DNA of 64,000 bases from Microbacterium sp. CGR2 (GTDB lineage Bacteria > Actinomycetota > Actinomycetes > Actinomycetales > Microbacteriaceae): assembly GCF_003626735.1 (NCBI RefSeq), contig NZ_RBHX01000001.1, positions 1,240,001-1,304,000 of the forward strand. Direction: 5' to 3'. The stretch's first letter is position 1, and the number at the start of each line of letters is the position of its first letter. The position numbers and the translations under genes are program-made. The notes beneath the pieces are model-generated. The model worked only from the letters and a program-made list of their open reading frames with translations, was not told where the DNA came from and searched no databases. Shown here in pieces: positions 42,759 through 50,795 of the stretch.

Positions 42759-43442
42759 TCAGCGGGCTCGACGGGCGTCGGCCGCCTCGAGCCCGCGCCG
42801 CATCTTCTCGCGGGACTCCTCTGGCCACGGACCGGAGTACGTCAGCGGGATCTCGGTCAGGAAGCGGCGCTGATCGGAGGGGATGCGGGCGGCGACGGCA
42901 TCCGGATCGGACTCGGCCATTCCGTAGAGGCTCGGGCCGTCGGCGTAGTACGGATCGATGACGACCAGCCGGTCGTCGCCGCCGCGCATCACGTTCGACG
43001 GGTTCTCGTCGAGGGGGCCGCACCACGGAAGCTCCGCCTGCGCGCGAGCGTGAATCCGACGGATGATGTCGGTCAGCTCGGCGACCTCGGGTGCGCGTGC
43101 GGCGATCGCGGCGTGGAAAGCCGCGGCGTCGGACTCCTCGGCCGGACGAAGCCACTCCAGCACCTGCAGGTCGCCACCGCCGGCAAGGCGGCGATGGGCG
43201 AAAAGTGTGGGGACCTGGCGGGTGGCGGCGGCATCACGATACAGCTGGGCAGCATACGGTCCGGTCGGATCGAACGGGCTGATCCGGGAGACCACGGCGC
43301 CATCGGGCGAGCGAAGGGCGATGGCCCAGTCTCCGGCGCCACACGGCTGCCACCCGGCTTCGCGGAACGACCGTTCCGCGTCCCGATGATCGGCATCCAG
43401 GCCGAGGGTCGCGAGGACGCGCTCGAACGAGTCAGCCGGCAT
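42759..43442 (-). CDS. degenerate aminoglycoside-phosphotransferase/kinase-fold protein
   Basis: A 227-residue protein with traces of the APH/choline-kinase fold. PTLFAHRRLAGGGDLQVLEW resembles the strand and hinge of the N-lobe, LPWCGPLDENPSNVMRGG stands where HGDxxxxNxL is expected, and LVVIDPYYADGPSLYGM where the metal Asp loop is. The catalytic Asp appears shifted or lost, while Asn and the second Asp remain. It may bind nucleotide without transferring phosphate. ATG 43442 is preferred; GTG 43460 is possible. It overlaps the preceding small gene by 11 bases. Confidence 0.65.
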   Translation of the reverse strand: MPADSFERVLATLGLDADHRDAERSFREAGWQPCGAGDWAIALRSPDGAVVSRISPFDPTGPYAAQLYRDAAATRQVPTLFAHRRLAGGGDLQVLEWLRPAEESDAAAFHAAIAARAPEVAELTDIIRRIHARAQAELPWCGPLDENPSNVMRGGDDRLVVIDPYYADGPSLYGMAESDPDAVAARIPSDQRRFLTEIPLTYSGPWPEESREKMRRGLEAADARRAR

Positions 43443-43737
43443 GCGAGTCGTCGGCGTCACCGACGTCAGAGTCGTCGCTCTGGTCGCTCTCTTCGCTTTC
43501 TTCGGGCTCGTCGCCTTCGTCCGGCTCGCGACTCTCGATCGAGAACGCGGCGGCAGGAGGCGGAGCCACCGGGAACACGATCGAGCTCACCTCCGCACCC
43601 AGGCCGAGAGTCATCGGGTCGACCACCGGAGCGGTGTCGAGGACGTCGGAGCCCCGGTCGAGCGGCTCAGACGGAAGGCCGGCCCACTGGTTCTCTTGCT
43701 CTTCCGGGCGGTGCTGAAACAGTCCCATGGGACCCAT
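43432..43737 (-). CDS. small acidic hypothetical protein
   Basis: About 101 residues. The front is GLFQHRPEEQENQWAGLPSE, followed by PLDRGSDVLDTAPVVDP and SSIVFPVAPPP. The second half is a Glu/Asp/Ser-rich disordered tail. I recognise only that short proteins opening MGLF and containing WAGLP occur in actinobacteria. Start is ATG 43737, or 43728 (GLFQ). The stop overlaps the next gene. No function can be given. Confidence 0.6.
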   Translation of the reverse strand: MGPMGLFQHRPEEQENQWAGLPSEPLDRGSDVLDTAPVVDPMTLGLGAEVSSIVFPVAPPPAAAFSIESREPDEGDEPEESEESDQSDDSDVGDADDSHAG

Positions 43738-43821
43738 TCTGCGCGCACCTGTCGGCTGCGATGCCGGATTCACACCCGATTGATCGGATGGCCCACCGTC
43801 GGCGCCGGGAATCGCGCGCGG

Positions 43822-44136
43822 TCAGTCGTCGGATTTCGCAGCTTCGCGCACAGCGTCGACCAGTGCCCGCCACGGCCCGTCGACCTCGGAGTCGGTCAGT
43901 TCGCGCTCGTGCCGCTCCGACGGAGTGCGCGCGCGGATCCGCCAGACGAAGCGGTCGGCGCCCGTCGCAGCATCCGCCTCCTGATCCCAGGGGCAGCTGT
44001 CTATGAGGGAGATCCAGTCGTCTGCGTCGGGGGACTCTGCCTCGACGCGCCATTGACGACGGATGCCGGCGAACCCACCCGTACGCACGACGGCGATGAC
44101 GACGCGCAGGTCAGTCGGTGGAGGGGACTCGCTCAT
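43822..44136 (-). CDS. emfourin-type inhibitor of M4 metalloprotease
   Basis: A 104-residue protein. The front LRVVIAVVRTGGFAGIRRQW and WRIRARTPSERHERELTDSE match the pattern of emfourin, the protein inhibitor encoded beside protealysin-like M4 peptidases. The start lies inside the 3' end of the M4 gene (overlap 26 bases), so enzyme and inhibitor are translated from one message. ATG 44136 has GGGAG at nine bases; ATG 44142 is the alternative. It probably holds the intracellular protease inactive until release. Confidence 0.8.
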   Translation of the reverse strand: MSESPPPTDLRVVIAVVRTGGFAGIRRQWRVEAESPDADDWISLIDSCPWDQEADAATGADRFVWRIRARTPSERHERELTDSEVDGPWRALVDAVREAAKSDD

Positions 44137-45178
44137 TCTCATAGACTCCCACGGCCGTCCACGCGCGTCGAGCGGCCATGGCGGTGTCATCTCCGAGGGT
44201 CGCCGCGGCCGCCACTGTGGCGTCGGCGAACTCGGTGAAGGTGGCGGTGCTGGACAGCCCGCCCGTGAGGGCGCGGTACCAGACGGTGCCGGCCCGCTCC
44301 CAGGCGTTGCCGCCGAGGTCGAGCGCGAAGAGCGCGAACGCGCGGTTGGGAATCCCGGAGTTGATGTGGACGCCGCCGTTGTCTTCGGTGGTGCGGACGA
44401 AATCGCTCATGTGGGCGGGCTGCGGATCTTTGCCGAGTTCGTCGTCGTCGTAGGCGGTGCCGGGCTCGATCATCGACCGCAGCGCCTTTCCCTGGACCGC
44501 GTCGGTGAAGATCTCGGCACCGATGAGCCACGTCGCCTGGTCGGCGCTCTGGCCGAGTGCGTGCTGTTCGGTCAGAGCGCCCAGCACATCGGCCACCGAC
44601 TCGTTCAGCGCACCGGGCTGTCCGTGATATTCGAGGTTCGCCGTGTGCTGGATGACGCCGTGGGCGAGTTCGTGCCCGATGACGGTGGTCGAGGCGGTGA
44701 AGCCGCGGAACACCTCGCCGTCACCGTCGCCGAACACCATGCGCTCGCCGTCCCAGAACGCGTTGTCGTAGTCGACGCCGTAGTGCACGGTCGCTTCGAG
44801 CGGGGCTCCGGCGTCGTCGAGCGAATTGCGCCCGAACGAGCTCAGCAGCATCTCGAAGGTCGCGCCGAGACCGTCGAACGCCTCGTTCACCGACGCGTCG
44901 GCCACCGGAGCGTCGTCTTCACCCCGCACCACCATGCCCGGCAGGTTCTGCGTGTTGCCGGCGTCGCTGATCGTGCGATTCGGAGCGTCGGAGAGGTGCG
45001 CCACCAGGTCGCCGTTCTCATCGATCGAGAGGTCGATGCGCGCGCGGAACGGAGGGCGCCCCGCCGTCAGCGTCTGTCGTGCGGCTGCCGCGGCCTTGGG
45101 GAATCGGCCCGACTCGGCCAGGCGTGCAAGCAGGTAGGAGGGGATGACCCCGTGGCGTTCGGATGCTGTGCTGCTCAT
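44111..45178 (-). CDS. M4-family metalloprotease, protealysin-like
   Basis: A 355-residue zinc endopeptidase. There is no signal peptide; a short propeptide of about 40 residues carries VIPSYLLARLAE, the PPxxL-type motif of protealysins. Zinc site: His169-Glu170-x-x-His173 (GHELAHGVIQ) and Glu193 in GALNESVADVLG. GVHINSGIPNRAFA supplies the substrate His/Asn cleft. Protealysins lacking signals act inside the cell or leave by non-classical routes. The overlapping inhibitor gene downstream completes the module. ATG 45178 is the start of the propeptide. Confidence 0.93.
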   Translation of the reverse strand: MSSTASERHGVIPSYLLARLAESGRFPKAAAAARQTLTAGRPPFRARIDLSIDENGDLVAHLSDAPNRTISDAGNTQNLPGMVVRGEDDAPVADASVNEAFDGLGATFEMLLSSFGRNSLDDAGAPLEATVHYGVDYDNAFWDGERMVFGDGDGEVFRGFTASTTVIGHELAHGVIQHTANLEYHGQPGALNESVADVLGALTEQHALGQSADQATWLIGAEIFTDAVQGKALRSMIEPGTAYDDDELGKDPQPAHMSDFVRTTEDNGGVHINSGIPNRAFALFALDLGGNAWERAGTVWYRALTGGLSSTATFTEFADATVAAAATLGDDTAMAARRAWTAVGVYENERVPSTD

Positions 45179-45336
45179 GCTGCGACGATACGCCGGGCCG
45201 CCGACGTTCGAACAGTGAACGTTCGTCGATGCTTCGCAGCGAGTGGCCGCAGAAATCTGTCGGGGCGCACGTCGCGATCCGCCGCAGCGACCGGCCCGGC
45301 GGCTGATGCCCAGGACACTCGCGTAAAATCGGCACA

Positions 45337-46926
45337 ATGACCGACGCACCTGGATCCTTCGACGAGCTCAGGGACCCAGAAGAGGGGACTGAAACCCTCG
45401 ACCCCGCGCGTGAACTCCAGGAGTCCGTGCGCGAGGTACTGGGCGCCGGCATCGAACCCGACGATCTCGCCACGACGCTCCGCGTCCTGTCGCAGCTGCA
45501 CGAGATCGACAACGAGCATCCGGATTTCGTCGCCGTTCGCCACGCGACCGCGGCGATGTTCAAGGCGGTCAAGCGGGTGCGCCGCAAGGAGATCCGCGAT
45601 GCGATCGCCGAAGCCGACAAGGCCGTCGTCGCCCGCACCGCCACCGGAGCCCCTGACCGCATCGATGACGAGACCCGCGGTAACGATCTCGCGACCAGCG
45701 TCACGGATGCGCCGATCGCAGGCGAGCTGCTCAAGCCTCGCAACTGCTACATCTGCAAGCAGCCGTACACCGTGGTCGACGCGTTCTATCACCAGCTCTG
45801 CCCGGACTGCGCACGGTTCAGCCATGGCAAGCGCAACGCCCGCACCGACCTTGCCGGCAAACGTGCCCTGCTCACCGGCGGACGGGCGAAGATCGGGATG
45901 CACATCGCGTTGCGGCTGCTCCGCGACGGAGCGCACACGACCATCACGACGCGATTCCCGCGCGATGCGGTGCGCCGTTTCTCGGCTCTTCCCGACTCGT
46001 CCGACTGGCTGCACCGCCTGCGAGTGGTCGGCATCGACCTGCGTGACCCCGCCCAGGTGATCGGGCTCGCGGATTCCGTCGCGGCGCAGGGGCCCCTCGA
46101 CATCCTGATCAACAACGCCGCCCAGACCGTGCGTCGATCCCCTGGGGCCTACTCGCTGCTGGCGGATGCCGAGCTGCAACCGCTCCCCGACGGGCCGCTG
46201 CCCGAGATGGAGACCTTCGGCCACACCGCCGATCCGCACCCGCAGGCGCTGCAGGCCTCCGTCGATGCGCATCCGCTGCTGTCCGTCGCCGCCCTCGGCG
46301 GGACCGTCGCCGAGCAGGGCGGGCAGGCGCTGACCGCCGAGGATCTCGCGCGCCTCGCGATGGCACCCGGGTCGGTGTCGCTGGAGAAGCACGCCGACGG
46401 TTCCGCGATCGATGCCGGCGGACTCGTGCCGGATGTGAACCGCGTCAACAGCTGGGTGCAGTCGATCGAGCAGGTCGACCCGCTGGAGATGCTCGAGGTG
46501 CAGCTCGCGAACACCACCGCGCCGTTCCTCCTGATCAGTCGCCTGCGGGCGTCGATGGCTGCGTCCGGTGCGCATCGCAAGTACGTGGTGAACGTGTCGG
46601 CGATGGAGGGGCAGTTCTCCCGCCGGTACAAAGGACCGGGGCATCCGCACACGAACATGGCCAAGGCGGCGCTCAACATGCTCACGCGCACCAGCGCCGG
46701 CGAGATGCTCGAGACCGACGGCATCCTGATGACCGCCGTCGACACCGGGTGGATCACCGACGAGCGCCCGCACTACACGAAGGTCCGCCTCGCCGAGGAG
46801 GGGTTCCATGCCCCGCTCGACCTGGTCGACGGTGCCGCCCGCGTCTACGACCCGATCGTCCGCGGCGAGGCCGGCGAAGACATCCACGGCGTCTTCCTGA
46901 AGGACTATGAACCCAGCCCCTGGTGA
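45337..46926 (+). CDS. SDR-family protein with N-terminal helical region and zinc ribbon
   Basis: A 529-residue protein. Residues 1-120 are charged and helical; a four-cysteine zinc ribbon follows (Cys137, 140, 155, 158: CYIC and CPDC). From 168 an SDR fold runs: GKRALLTGGRAKIGMHIALR, LDILINNAAQTVRR, a long insertion of about 130 residues, VVNVSAMEGQFS, and HPHTNMAKAALNML. The usual catalytic Tyr of YxxxK is Thr here, so chemistry may be altered or absent. ATG 45337. It is divergent from the M4 protease gene. Substrate unknown. Confidence 0.85.
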   Translation: MTDAPGSFDELRDPEEGTETLDPARELQESVREVLGAGIEPDDLATTLRVLSQLHEIDNEHPDFVAVRHATAAMFKAVKRVRRKEIRDAIAEADKAVVARTATGAPDRIDDETRGNDLATSVTDAPIAGELLKPRNCYICKQPYTVVDAFYHQLCPDCARFSHGKRNARTDLAGKRALLTGGRAKIGMHIALRLLRDGAHTTITTRFPRDAVRRFSALPDSSDWLHRLRVVGIDLRDPAQVIGLADSVAAQGPLDILINNAAQTVRRSPGAYSLLADAELQPLPDGPLPEMETFGHTADPHPQALQASVDAHPLLSVAALGGTVAEQGGQALTAEDLARLAMAPGSVSLEKHADGSAIDAGGLVPDVNRVNSWVQSIEQVDPLEMLEVQLANTTAPFLLISRLRASMAASGAHRKYVVNVSAMEGQFSRRYKGPGHPHTNMAKAALNMLTRTSAGEMLETDGILMTAVDTGWITDERPHYTKVRLAEEGFHAPLDLVDGAARVYDPIVRGEAGEDIHGVFLKDYEPSPW

Positions 46927-47041
46927 CGCGTGCTAGTGACCGGTTTCGGAGTTCCGCGCTTCATGTGCATGAGGAATCTCCGGATGCATTATGGGCCCTC
47001 GGTATGTCTGCCTGCGTCCGTCGCGCAGTCATGCAGGTGAG

Positions 47042-47068
47042 GGGCGTGCAGGGCGTGTAGGGCGTGGG
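47042..47068. repeat. three tandem 9-base units GGGCGTG(C/T)A
   Basis: Units at 47042-47050, 47051-47059 and 47060-47068 (the last degenerate), in the 152-base gap between convergent genes. This may be a simple slippage repeat near the 3' end of the HxlR gene. Nothing else is visible between 46927 and 47078. Confidence 0.5.
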
Positions 47069-47078
47069 GGGACGCGAC

Positions 47079-47417
47079 TCAGTGCGCGCGCTGCGCCAGG
47101 TTGGCTGACGCCCAGGTGCCCAGCTGATCGAGGATCGGCAGCAGGTCACGGCCGCTCGCGGTCAGGGCATAGGAGACCGTGACCGGCGGGCCGGCATCGA
47201 CCGTGCGCGCGACGAGGCCGGTCTCGGCGAGTTCTGCCAGCCGGTCGGAGAGCACGGTGTCGCTGATGCCCGACACTGCGCGGCGCAGCGACACGAAGGT
47301 CGACGGACCGCTGCCGAGCGAGGCGACGATCATCCCGTTCCAGCGTTTTCCGAGCACGCTGAAGGCCAGTGTGACGGCGGCGTCGCACACTTGGATCGCT
47401 TCGCTGACCTCGGCCAT
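47079..47417 (-). CDS. HxlR-family winged-helix regulator
   Basis: A 112-residue regulator: AFSVLGKRWNGMIVASLGSG, STFVSLRRAVSGISDTVLSD, RLAELAETGLVARTV and VSYALTASGRDLLPIL. HxlR proteins often sense quinones or electrophiles. A single Cys near position 11 (QVCDAAV) lies where redox-sensing members such as YodB/CatR carry theirs. ATG 47417 is preferred over GTG 47423. It is divergent from an azoreductase gene, the classical target of such sensors. Confidence 0.9.
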   Translation of the reverse strand: MAEVSEAIQVCDAAVTLAFSVLGKRWNGMIVASLGSGPSTFVSLRRAVSGISDTVLSDRLAELAETGLVARTVDAGPPVTVSYALTASGRDLLPILDQLGTWASANLAQRAH

Positions 47418-47449
47418 GCTCACATCCTACTCGTGCTACGTTAACCAGC

Positions 47450-47472
47450 GTCGCTAATAAAAAGTTAGCGAC
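47450..47472. promoter_or_regulatory. HxlR operator between divergent regulator and azoreductase
   Basis: Perfect 8-base arms GTCGCTAA and TTAGCGAC around seven bases, centred in the gap. It ends 20 bases before the azoreductase ATG. It is the obvious site for the HxlR protein and would control both genes. Confidence 0.78.
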
Positions 47473-47492
47473 TACGAAAACGAGAGGTAGTC

Positions 47493-48149
47493 ATGTCCCT
47501 GTTCCGCCTGGATGCCAGCATCCTTCCCGCGTCGTCCGCCAGCCGCTCGCTCGCCGACCTCGTCGAAGCCGAGTGGACCGCGTCGCACCCCGACTCGACC
47601 GTGCTCCGCCGCGACCTCGCCGCCGACCCGGTCCCCGCGACCGCCTGGGCCGACGCCGTGACCGGTGGCTTCGTGGACGAGGCTCAGCGCACCCCTGCGC
47701 AGAACGAGGCACGTGCCCTGGCCACGACCTTCGCCGACGAGCTCATCGGAGCCGACGCGCTGCTGTTCGCCGTGCCGCTGTACAACTACGGCGTCTCGCA
47801 GCACTTCAAGACCTGGTTCGACCTCGCGTACACCGACCCGCGCATCGACCCCAGTGGCACGGCGCTGCGCGGCAAGCCCGCGACTCTCGTCACGGTCCTC
47901 GGCGGCAACTACGCCCCCGGAACCCCGAAAGACGGCTGGGACCACTCGACCGGCTGGCTGCGTCGCGTGCTCGCCGACGTCTGGGGCCTCGACCTCCGCG
48001 TCGTGCAGCGTCCGTTCACCCTGGTGGGCGTGAACCCGGCCCTCGACGCGTTCGCCGACACCGCCCTCGAACTCAAGGAAGCCGCCGAGTCCGACGCGCG
48101 CACCTACGGCCAGGAGCTGGCCGCGCTCCGGGGGAGCAACGTCGCCTGA
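47493..48149 (+). CDS. azoR: FMN-dependent NADH-azoreductase (quinone reductase)
   Basis: Flavodoxin-fold enzyme of 218 residues, two-electron reductant of quinones and azo compounds. N-terminal FRLDASILPASSASRSLADL (FMN phosphate loop), LLFAVPLYNYGVSQHFKTWF (the P-x-Y-N-x-x-x-P flavin loop variant) and TVLGGNYAPGT. GAGAGGTAG precedes ATG 47493. It is controlled by the divergent HxlR regulator, so probably induced by quinones or diamide-like stress. Confidence 0.93.
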   Translation: MSLFRLDASILPASSASRSLADLVEAEWTASHPDSTVLRRDLAADPVPATAWADAVTGGFVDEAQRTPAQNEARALATTFADELIGADALLFAVPLYNYGVSQHFKTWFDLAYTDPRIDPSGTALRGKPATLVTVLGGNYAPGTPKDGWDHSTGWLRRVLADVWGLDLRVVQRPFTLVGVNPALDAFADTALELKEAAESDARTYGQELAALRGSNVA

Positions 48150-48165
48150 CGTTTTCGATCACACC

Positions 48166-48235
48166 TGTCGGGAGACAGCACGGATGCAGGGCCCGAAACC
48201 GCTTTCCGGCCCTGCATCCGTGAAAACTCCCGACA
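48166..48235. terminator. nested bidirectional terminator
   Basis: Inner arms CACGGATGCAGGGCC (48179-48193) and exact complement (48208-48222). Outer arms TGTCGGGAG (48166-48174) and CTCCCGACA (48227-48235), separated from the inner stem by ACAG and AAAA. It lies between convergent azoR and histidine-kinase genes and can serve both. Confidence 0.8.
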
Positions 48236-48256
48236 CCCGCCCGACACCCGCCCGGC

Positions 48257-49357
48257 TCAGCGCAACGGCGCCGGGTACGGATGGGGCAACCAGACGGTCA
48301 CGATCAGGCCGCCCTCCGCCCGCGGCGTGAGGACCAGCGTGCCGCCGTGCGCCTGAGTGATGCGCTCGGCGATCGCGAGGCCGAGGCCGACACCGGCGTG
48401 GTCGGCGCTGCGGGCGCGGTCGGCACCGCGCTGGAAGGGCTCCGTGAGAGTCGCCACCCGGTCGACGGGCATCACCTCACCGGTGTTCTCGATCACCAGT
48501 GCGAGCGCCTCGGGAAGGGCGTGGGTGCGCACCGCCACCGCTCCACCCGACGGCAGGTTGTGCACCACGGCATTGAGCACGAGGTTCGTGACGAGTTGCT
48601 GCAGCAGAGTCGACGACCCCAGGACGGATGCCGGGGCTCCGCCCACCTCGACCGCGACGCCTCGGCGGTCCGCCAACGGCAGCAGGATCTCGACGGCTTC
48701 TTCGGCGAGCAGAGACAGGTCGACGAGCTCACGCGGAAAAGAGCGGCTCTCGGCTCGGCTGAGTACGAGCAGCGCCTCGGTGAGTTCGACCGCCCGCGCG
48801 TTCACCTCTTCGAGGCGTGCGATGAGAGCGTCGACGTCGCGGTCCGGATCGGTGCGGGCCACCTCCAGCAGCGCCTGCGAGATGGCCAAAGGCGTGCGCA
48901 ACTCGTGTGAGGCGTTGGCGGCGAAGCGCTGCTGTTCGGCTACTTGCCTCTCGAGTTGCTCCAGCATGGAGTCGAACACGTCGGCCAGATCGCGGAACTC
49001 GTCGCGCGGGCCGTCCAGGGCGACGCGGTGCGACAGCGAGCCCTGCGTCGCGAGTTTCGCGGCATCGCTGATCCGGTCCAGGGGTGCCAGCATCCGTCCG
49101 GCGAGGAGCCAGCCGCCCCCCAAGCCGATGGCCAGCAGCACCACCATCACGGCAGTCGCCACCGGCACGAAAGCGCGAATCAGGTCGGAGCGGTTGGGGA
49201 CGAACGGCTCCGCGATGATGTTCACATCGGGCACGTAGCGCAGCAGGAACAAGGACACCGCGGCAAGAAGCAGCAGCCCCGACACGACGACGATCCCGGC
49301 ATAGCTGATCGTGAGCTTGAGGCGGGCACTCATGCCGCGGCGTCTAGGCATCGGCAT
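48257..49357 (-). CDS. sensor histidine kinase (VanS-like)
   Basis: A 366-residue membrane kinase. Two helices (about 15-40 and 62-87) enclose a short outer loop of about 20 residues. A HAMP domain follows, then FAANASHELRTPLAISQALL with the phospho-accepting His. N-box NLVLNAVVHNLPSGG, G boxes GVGLGLAIAERITQAHGG. The short sensor loop and VHNLP resemble VanS-type kinases. It overlaps its response regulator by 14 bases if ATG 49357 is used; ATG 49333 is possible. With the D-Ala-D-X genes divergent, the signal is probably cell-wall damage or a glycopeptide. Confidence 0.9.
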   Translation of the reverse strand: MPMPRRRGMSARLKLTISYAGIVVVSGLLLLAAVSLFLLRYVPDVNIIAEPFVPNRSDLIRAFVPVATAVMVVLLAIGLGGGWLLAGRMLAPLDRISDAAKLATQGSLSHRVALDGPRDEFRDLADVFDSMLEQLERQVAEQQRFAANASHELRTPLAISQALLEVARTDPDRDVDALIARLEEVNARAVELTEALLVLSRAESRSFPRELVDLSLLAEEAVEILLPLADRRGVAVEVGGAPASVLGSSTLLQQLVTNLVLNAVVHNLPSGGAVAVRTHALPEALALVIENTGEVMPVDRVATLTEPFQRGADRARSADHAGVGLGLAIAERITQAHGGTLVLTPRAEGGLIVTVWLPHPYPAPLR

Positions 49358-50015
49358 CCGTCCCGATGCGGTACCCGACGCCGGGGACGGTGAGGATCAG
49401 CCACGGTTCGCCCAGGCGCTTGCGCAGGGATGACACGGTGATGCGGACCGCGTTGGTGAACGGATCTGCGTTCTCGTCCCAGGCGCGCTCCAACAGCTCT
49501 TCGGCGCTCACGACCCCGCCCTCCGCTTCGACCAGGACCTCGAGGACCGCGAACTGCTTGCGGGTCAGAGCGACGTAGCGGTCGTCGCGGTACACCTCGC
49601 GCCGGAACGGGTCCAGGCGCAACCCGGCGAGCTCGCGCACCGGCGGTCGGGATCGGTGCCTTCGACGGTCGAGCGCGCGAAGGCGCAGCACCAGTTCCCG
49701 CAGCTCGAACGGCTTGGTGAGGTAGTCGTCGGCACCCATCTCGAAACCGGTCGCCTTGTCGTCGAGACGGTCGGCGGCGGTCAGCATCAGAATCGGAATG
49801 CCGCTGCCGGAGGCGACGATCGACCGGGCGATGTCGTCACCGGAAGGTCCGGGGATGTCACGGTCGAGCACCGCGATGTCGTACGCGTTGATGCTCAACA
49901 GTTCGAGGGCGGTGTCGCCGTCACCCGCGATGTCGGCGGGGATCGCCTCCAGGCGGAGCCCGTCCCGGACGGCCTCCGCGAGGTACGGCTCGTCCTCGAC
50001 GATCAATACGCGCAC
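49344..50015 (-). CDS. OmpR-family response regulator (VanR-like)
   Basis: A 223-residue regulator. The receiver has VLIVEDEPYLAEAVRDGL, phospho-acceptor Asp51 or so in YDIAVLDRDIPG, Thr in LMLTAAD and Lys in DDYLTKPF. The winged helix is VALTRKQFAVLEVLVEAEGG, then NAVRITVSSLRKRLG and TVPGVGYRIG. GTG 50015. It is the first gene of the two-component operon and is divergent from the D,D-carboxypeptidase gene. Likely sites are the two inverted repeats in the gap. Confidence 0.92.
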   Translation of the reverse strand: MRVLIVEDEPYLAEAVRDGLRLEAIPADIAGDGDTALELLSINAYDIAVLDRDIPGPSGDDIARSIVASGSGIPILMLTAADRLDDKATGFEMGADDYLTKPFELRELVLRLRALDRRRHRSRPPVRELAGLRLDPFRREVYRDDRYVALTRKQFAVLEVLVEAEGGVVSAEELLERAWDENADPFTNAVRITVSSLRKRLGEPWLILTVPGVGYRIGTDADA

Positions 50016-50041
50016 GGCTGGGCTCCCATGTGCTCAGATCC

Positions 50042-50087
50042 TACGCACCCGTGCGTATCGCGAGCGTATGCAGAAGTGCATACGCTC
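50042..50087. promoter_or_regulatory. two inverted repeats between the response regulator and D,D-carboxypeptidase genes
   Basis: TACGCAC-CC-GTGCGTA (50042-50057) and GAGCGTATGCA-GAAG-TGCATACGCTC (50062-50087; arms of 11 bases). Both share CG(C/T)A-type ends and fill the 102-base divergent gap. They are candidate binding sites for the VanR-like regulator. Confidence 0.65.
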
Positions 50088-50117
50088 CCGCAACGGGCCA
50101 CCTCCTTCACTGGAGAC

Positions 50118-50795
50118 ATGAACACCCGAACCGCCACCATCCGCCCGCACCGCCGATGGCGCCGCCTGCTCGTCTCCGTCGGCGCGCTCGCCGTCGCGGG
50201 CGCCCTCGCCTTCGCCGTGCAGCAGTCGTTGGCGCCGGCATCCGCGGCCGTCCCGACCGGCATCCCGGCCACCGTTCCGACCTCCGAGTCCGTCGGGGAA
50301 CCGGTGGGCGACGTCACCGGATCGGTCTTGGCGCCGAGCGAAGCCGACGGGGTGATCCGCGACGGCGACCAGCCCACCGTCTTCGACGTCGACCGTGAGG
50401 CGATCGGCAAGCTCGATCCCGCGCTCCTCGAGGCTCTGCAGCGGGCGGCGACGGATGCCGCGCACGACGGTGTGGACGTGCGGGTGAACAGCGGTTGGCG
50501 CTCGGCGGCGCTCCAGGATCGCATGCTGCAGGACGCGATCGCAGAGTACGGCTCAGAGGCCGAGGCGGCGCGCTGGGTCGCCACTCCGGCGACCTCGGCC
50601 CATGTGTCCGGCGACGCCGTCGACCTCGGTCCGCTTCCGGCGCTGGACTGGCTCGCTCAGCGCGGTTGGCGCTACGGGCTCTGCCAGATCTACGCCAACG
50701 AGTCGTGGCACTACGAGCTGCGACCGGATGCCGCCACCGACGGCTGCCCCGAGATGTACGCCGACCCCACCGAAGACCCGAGGATGCACCCGTGA
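50118..50795 (+). CDS. M15-family D,D-carboxypeptidase (VanY/VanXY-like)
   Basis: A 225-residue zinc peptidase trimming D-Ala from peptidoglycan stems. One N-terminal helix (about 15-35) anchors it outside the membrane; a Pro/Ser/Val linker follows to about 75. The catalytic domain has VNSGWRSA, zinc ligands His162 and Asp169 in SAHVSGDAVDLG, and Glu195 and His198 in ESWHYEL. TGGAGAC precedes ATG 50118. The stop overlaps the alanine-racemase GTG. It heads the cell-wall operon. Confidence 0.9.
   Translation: MNTRTATIRPHRRWRRLLVSVGALAVAGALAFAVQQSLAPASAAVPTGIPATVPTSESVGEPVGDVTGSVLAPSEADGVIRDGDQPTVFDVDREAIGKLDPALLEALQRAATDAAHDGVDVRVNSGWRSAALQDRMLQDAIAEYGSEAEAARWVATPATSAHVSGDAVDLGPLPALDWLAQRGWRYGLCQIYANESWHYELRPDAATDGCPEMYADPTEDPRMHP

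Noticed and set aside
45175..46887. 570-codon minus-strand open frame opposite the zinc-ribbon SDR
   Set aside because: Shadow of a well-supported gene with motifs in the other strand; composition is typical of antisense frames in GC-rich DNA.
50062..50087. Dyad with GTATGC and GCATAC considered as another site of the LacI regulator
   Set aside because: The half-sites point the other way with a wider spacer than GCATACGTATGC, and the flanking genes belong to the van-like cluster.
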